Positions 14,662 through 17,364 of a stretch of 17,364 nucleotides of DNA are shown piece by piece. The stretch is from an uncultured Acidimicrobiaceae bacterium (GTDB lineage Bacteria > Actinomycetota > Acidimicrobiia > Acidimicrobiales > UBA8592), in contig CAJWET010000012.1 in assembly GCA_913031515.1 (NCBI GenBank), positions 1-17,364 on the forward strand, read 5' to 3'. Positions within the stretch are counted from its first letter, which is position 1. Every line of letters begins with the position of its first letter. The notes under the pieces are model-generated. The model was not told the DNA's origin and did not search any database. It saw only the letters and a program-made list of their open reading frames with translations. The translations under genes were made by a program, and so were the position numbers.

Positions 14662-15369
14662 ATGCGATCTAAAGAATTTCTCGTAGTTGTAGTGGTAACA
14701 ATGTCGCTTCTTTGGGTGACGGGTTGCCGATCCACTTCAGAGACTGTGGAACTATCAGGATCCAGCACGTATTCTCAAGCTGTCGAAGAACTTCTTTCCT
14801 CTGCCTTTGTGGTTGAAGGTCTTGCTTGCCAGAAAAAGGCTACCGGATCAGGTTTTGCCGTTGAAAAAGGTATTCTCACCAATGCGCATGTAGTAGCTGG
14901 GACAGAGGACCTACATGTGATTGATCATGAAGGGAACCAATATCCAGCACGAATTGTCTCATTCGACTCTCAAACGGACCTAGCACTACTAGATGTTGAA
15001 GGCGTCAACGTCCCCTCACTTCCTATTGCTGCCCCAGAAATAGGCTTAGAAGGGATTGCTCTAGTTGGAGGTGATGGCATGATCAAAGCTATCCCAGCAA
15101 CTATTGACCGCTTAGTTGATATAAATATTGCAGATATTTATGGCGAAGGGGAATATCTTCGAAAAGGAATGCAATTGGAAGCCGATATTTCCCCCGGCGA
15201 TTCAGGAGGGGCTATTATCGACAGCTCTGGAGGAGTTGTTGGCCTAGTTTTCTCCCGTTCAAGCAGTAGAACTGGTGTTTCCTATGCCGTATCCAGCGAA
15301 GAGTTTTACCTTGTAACTGAAAACATTTCTTCCGAAAGTGTTGATAGCGGTGAATGTTTACGGAAGTAA
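14662..15369 (+). CDS. Lipoprotein trypsin-like serine protease, MarP-like catalytic domain
   Basis: A 235-residue exported protease. The N-terminus has RSK, a Val-rich core and a lipobox VTGC with C22 as the lipidated residue, so it should be anchored on the outer face of the cytoplasmic membrane. The chymotrypsin-fold triad is H76 (LTNAHVV), D106 (QTDLALL) and S181 (SPGDSGG). The sequence GSGFAVEKGILTNAHVVAG, cysteines C56 and C232, and the ending VDSGEC resemble the periplasmic protease domain of actinobacterial MarP (acid-resistance protease), which has a disulfide. MarP itself carries an N-terminal four-helix CvpA membrane domain, absent here. No PDZ domain follows. No clear Shine-Dalgarno precedes ATG 14662, so translation may be leaderless. 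The start matches the signal peptide. Confidence 0.88.
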   Translation: MRSKEFLVVVVVTMSLLWVTGCRSTSETVELSGSSTYSQAVEELLSSAFVVEGLACQKKATGSGFAVEKGILTNAHVVAGTEDLHVIDHEGNQYPARIVSFDSQTDLALLDVEGVNVPSLPIAAPEIGLEGIALVGGDGMIKAIPATIDRLVDINIADIYGEGEYLRKGMQLEADISPGDSGGAIIDSSGGVVGLVFSRSSSRTGVSYAVSSEEFYLVTENISSESVDSGECLRK

Positions 15370-15448
15370 TTGTGGTTCACTACCGCAAAATGGAAATGGT
15401 AAAGTTTCTTGAAACATGTAAAACTGTATGTTGGAGCTTGGAGGGAAG

Positions 15449-16636
15449 ATGAGTAGGGAAAAGATTGTTGAGTTAACGCGAGGCCACGTTGAGATAATGA
15501 AGAGCGGAGAGTTACCTCTTGCTGATGATGTGTTTCGTATTCCGGTGACGAACTATTTTGATCCTGACCGTTGGGAATCTGAGATGGATCTTATTTTCAA
15601 GCGGGTTCCTCTTGTGCTTGGGTTTACTGTGGAGGTTCCTAAGGCGGGTGATTACAAGGCTATGGAGGTCGCGGGAGTGCCGCTCATCCTTGTCAGGGGA
15701 AGAGATGACGTGATTCGTGGTTTTGTCAATATGTGTAGTCATCGGGGTGCGCAGATTGTGGATAATGGGAATGGGAGTACGAGAAGCTTTTCATGCCCGT
15801 ATCATGCGTGGACTTATAACCTCACTGGTGACCTTGTCGCTATTTTGGATGATCAGGATTTCGGTGAGGTAGATACTTCCTGTATGGGGTTGACTCCTTT
15901 GAATGTGGAGGAGCGTGTGGGGATTATCTGGGGTTCGATTACGCCTGGGGTTGAGCTTCATCTTGATGAATTTCTGGCTGGGTATGATGAGCTGCTTGAG
16001 AATCATGGTTTGGGGGACTGTGTGTTTGTGGGGCGGCAAACGCTTGAGGGGCCGAACTGGAAAGTGGCGTACGACGGCTACCTGGATTTTTACCATCTCC
16101 CGATTCTCCACAAGGACACCTTTGGTCCGGACTATAACAATAAGTCTCTGTTTGATCATTGGGGGCCCCACCAACGAGTACAGGGTCCCGATCACCGGCT
16201 TCTGGACCTAGTCAACCTCCCAGAGGAAGACTGGTCGCAAACTAGACTTGTAAGTGGGGTTTGGACTATTTTCCCCCATATCTCTATTGCATCATTTGAT
16301 GCTGGAGGTCATATCTTTATGATTTCTCAGTTGTTCCCCGGGTCTGACCCTGATACTTCGGTTACCCACCAGAATTTCCTCGCATCATTCGAACCTGATG
16401 AAGAACAAATGCTACAGATCGAAAAACAGATGGAATTTCTTCGTTACGTTGTAGCTGAGGAAGATTATTTCACGGGGAACCGTATCCAGAAAACCGTCAA
16501 GACCGGGGCGAAATCACACTTCATCTTCGGCCGTAATGAAGAAGGTTGCCAGAGGTTCCACCGTTGGACGGATGCACTCCTGGCAGCCGACAATGACAAC
16601 GCCCTTTTGGAATTGTATAAGAACGGTATTGATTGA
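15449..16636 (+). CDS. Rieske non-heme iron oxygenase, alpha-subunit family
   Basis: Aromatic-ring-hydroxylating-type oxygenase that would use a Rieske [2Fe-2S] cluster and mononuclear iron. Cluster ligands are C96/H98 (CSHRGA) and C116/H119 (CPYHAW). Iron ligands are H216 and H221 in DFYHLPILH, with bridging D213 at the same spacing as in naphthalene dioxygenase, and D339 (EEDYF) as third ligand. All catalytic residues are intact. I chose ATG 15449 for its GGAGGG site 3 bases upstream; ATG 15428 would add seven residues and has no ribosome site. No ferredoxin, reductase or beta subunit lies nearby. Codon use of the first half is strongly G/T-ending and differs from the second half and the neighbours. 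Substrate unknown. Confidence 0.92.
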   Translation: MSREKIVELTRGHVEIMKSGELPLADDVFRIPVTNYFDPDRWESEMDLIFKRVPLVLGFTVEVPKAGDYKAMEVAGVPLILVRGRDDVIRGFVNMCSHRGAQIVDNGNGSTRSFSCPYHAWTYNLTGDLVAILDDQDFGEVDTSCMGLTPLNVEERVGIIWGSITPGVELHLDEFLAGYDELLENHGLGDCVFVGRQTLEGPNWKVAYDGYLDFYHLPILHKDTFGPDYNNKSLFDHWGPHQRVQGPDHRLLDLVNLPEEDWSQTRLVSGVWTIFPHISIASFDAGGHIFMISQLFPGSDPDTSVTHQNFLASFEPDEEQMLQIEKQMEFLRYVVAEEDYFTGNRIQKTVKTGAKSHFIFGRNEEGCQRFHRWTDALLAADNDNALLELYKNGID

Positions 16637-16752
16637 TTTTCTTCATGGAGGAAACCCCAAAAGGCCCCAATTGTCAGCAAAGCAGGTATATAAGAGCAAT
16701 CCCTTTCTAGTTTCACGCATATTGCACCGCATGAACTCACTAGAATGGAGAT

Positions 16753-17364
16753 GTGAGAGGAATACTTAACTGCGCTGGCTACATCCCAAACAGGTATCTT
16801 GAAAGATCGTCCATACAAGAGTTCATGGGAAGTAACGTGCCAACAGGTGTTCGTTCAGTAGCTTCCTATGATGAGGACACTGCAACCATGGGCGTCGAAG
16901 CAGCGCGAATTGCACTTCTCCCACTTCGAGACCATGCAAACCCAGCAGCTGTCTGGTTCTCCTCTTCGAATCCCCCCTATATGGATAAAACAAATGCAAA
17001 TGTGATCCACGCCGCTCTTCAGCTTGCCAAAAGCACTTCAGCGTATGACTTTGGGGGAGCAGAGAAATCAGGAATTGGAGCACTTAAGACAGCCCTAAGT
17101 TCTACAGAGACTTTGCTTTTGGTGCAATCTGACATCCGGTCAGGGTTGCCTTCTAGCGAAGACGAAGTATATGGAGGGGATGCAGCTTCCGCATTACTCA
17201 TAGGTAGTGATGAAGATGGTCCTCTCGTTGCCCGTTACCTTGGAGGATCTTCAGCTAGTGAAGAGTTTATAGATAGATGGAGAGATCCTTATGAGAGAAA
17301 TACCAAAAGCTGGGAAGAACGTTTCGTAGTAACGCGGTATCTTCAACTAATAGATTCAGCTTGG
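16753..17364 (+). CDS. Hydroxymethylglutaryl-CoA synthase-like / KAS-III-fold protein, 5' part (runs off window)
   Basis: The 204 visible residues are open to the window's end. The start GYIPNRYLERSSIQEF, then VRSVASYDEDTATMGVEAAR, WFSSSNPPYMDKTNA, QSDIRSGLPSSEDEVYGGDA and KSWEERFVVTRYL match the actinobacterial HMG-CoA-synthase-like thiolase-fold proteins that often carry a C-terminal OB/zinc-ribbon domain. A true HMG-CoA synthase has a catalytic Cys in the segment ACKAGTAAL or ACYGGTAAL; here the aligned segment is AEKSGIGAL with E104 at that place, so condensation by the usual route looks impossible. GTG 16753 is the only in-frame start after the stop at 16741; GGAG sits very close to it. 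The 116-base gap from the Rieske gene holds no clear promoter or terminator. Confidence 0.8.
   Translation, partial: MRGILNCAGYIPNRYLERSSIQEFMGSNVPTGVRSVASYDEDTATMGVEAARIALLPLRDHANPAAVWFSSSNPPYMDKTNANVIHAALQLAKSTSAYDFGGAEKSGIGALKTALSSTETLLLVQSDIRSGLPSSEDEVYGGDAASALLIGSDEDGPLVARYLGGSSASEEFIDRWRDPYERNTKSWEERFVVTRYLQLIDSAW

Noticed and set aside
15791..16195. 134-codon - strand frame inside the Rieske gene
   Set aside because: Antisense to the metal-binding region of an intact oxygenase; it exists because of the G/T-rich third codon positions of that region.
16637..16752. Promoter for the HMG-CoA-synthase-like gene using TTGTCA (16671) and TATATA (16687)
   Set aside because: The spacer is only 10 bases, far too short for a sigma-70 promoter; read-through from the Rieske gene is equally likely.
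1..17364. CRISPR array, tRNA, rRNA, insertion sequence or phage/defence genes
   Set aside because: No regular direct repeats, no tRNA-like cloverleaf sequence, no transposase or integrase motifs seen on either strand.

Overview
This window looks like chromosomal DNA of a free-living actinobacterium with moderate to low GC (mid-40s percent by eye). A marine Acidimicrobiia-like lineage is my best guess, but it is an inference. The supports are the gene order nnrD - alr - (insert) - tsaE - tsaB - rimI - tsaD, which resembles the mycobacterial arrangement; a TIGR03086/mycothiol-isomerase-like protein; a protease domain that resembles actinobacterial MarP; and an HMG-CoA-synthase-like protein of a type common in actinobacteria. 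I see no rRNA, tRNA, CRISPR array, transposase, integrase or phage gene.

Region 1 (2-5401, + strand) is a housekeeping block. It holds the 3' part of NAD(P)H-hydrate dehydratase (nnrD), alanine racemase (alr), a P1-family Ntn-hydrolase/peptidase, and tsaE-tsaB-rimI-tsaD. From tsaE to tsaD the genes overlap by 1-4 bp and are surely co-transcribed. TsaE, TsaB and TsaD are the threonylcarbamoyl-transfer machinery for tRNA t6A37. RimI is the protein N-acetyltransferase usually carried with them.

Region 2 (5445-9394) is lipid and small-molecule metabolism. It has a monocistronic acyl-CoA dehydrogenase behind a recognisable promoter, a convergent DinB/TIGR03086-like protein that has lost its metal ligands, and a tight three-gene + strand operon: MaoC dehydratase, FMN split-barrel protein, aldo/keto reductase.

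Region 3 (9411-11884, - strand) is an operon read from right to left: zinc-free MDR quinone-type oxidoreductase, enoyl-CoA hydratase (overlapping start), PlsC-type acyltransferase. It diverges from a metallo-beta-lactamase-fold hydrolase (11971-12957). That gene ends inside a perfect 13-bp inverted repeat which probably insulates it from the convergent gene for a secreted helical protein.

Region 4 (13016-17364) holds the secreted protein and a RarD/EamA transporter on the - strand. They are followed on the + strand by a lipoprotein serine protease, a Rieske non-heme iron oxygenase alpha subunit, and the start of an HMG-CoA-synthase/KAS-III-like protein that runs off the window.

I found no clear-cut new multi-gene system. 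The points most worth checking are a MarP-like protease re-anchored as a lipoprotein, a Rieske oxygenase gene whose codon use changes sharply midway, two enzyme-fold proteins lacking canonical active residues (the TIGR03086-like protein and the KAS-III-like protein), and the P1 hydrolase inserted between alr and the t6A genes. No intergenic stretch exceeds 300 bases; the longest are 7351-7495, 14542-14661 and 16637-16752.
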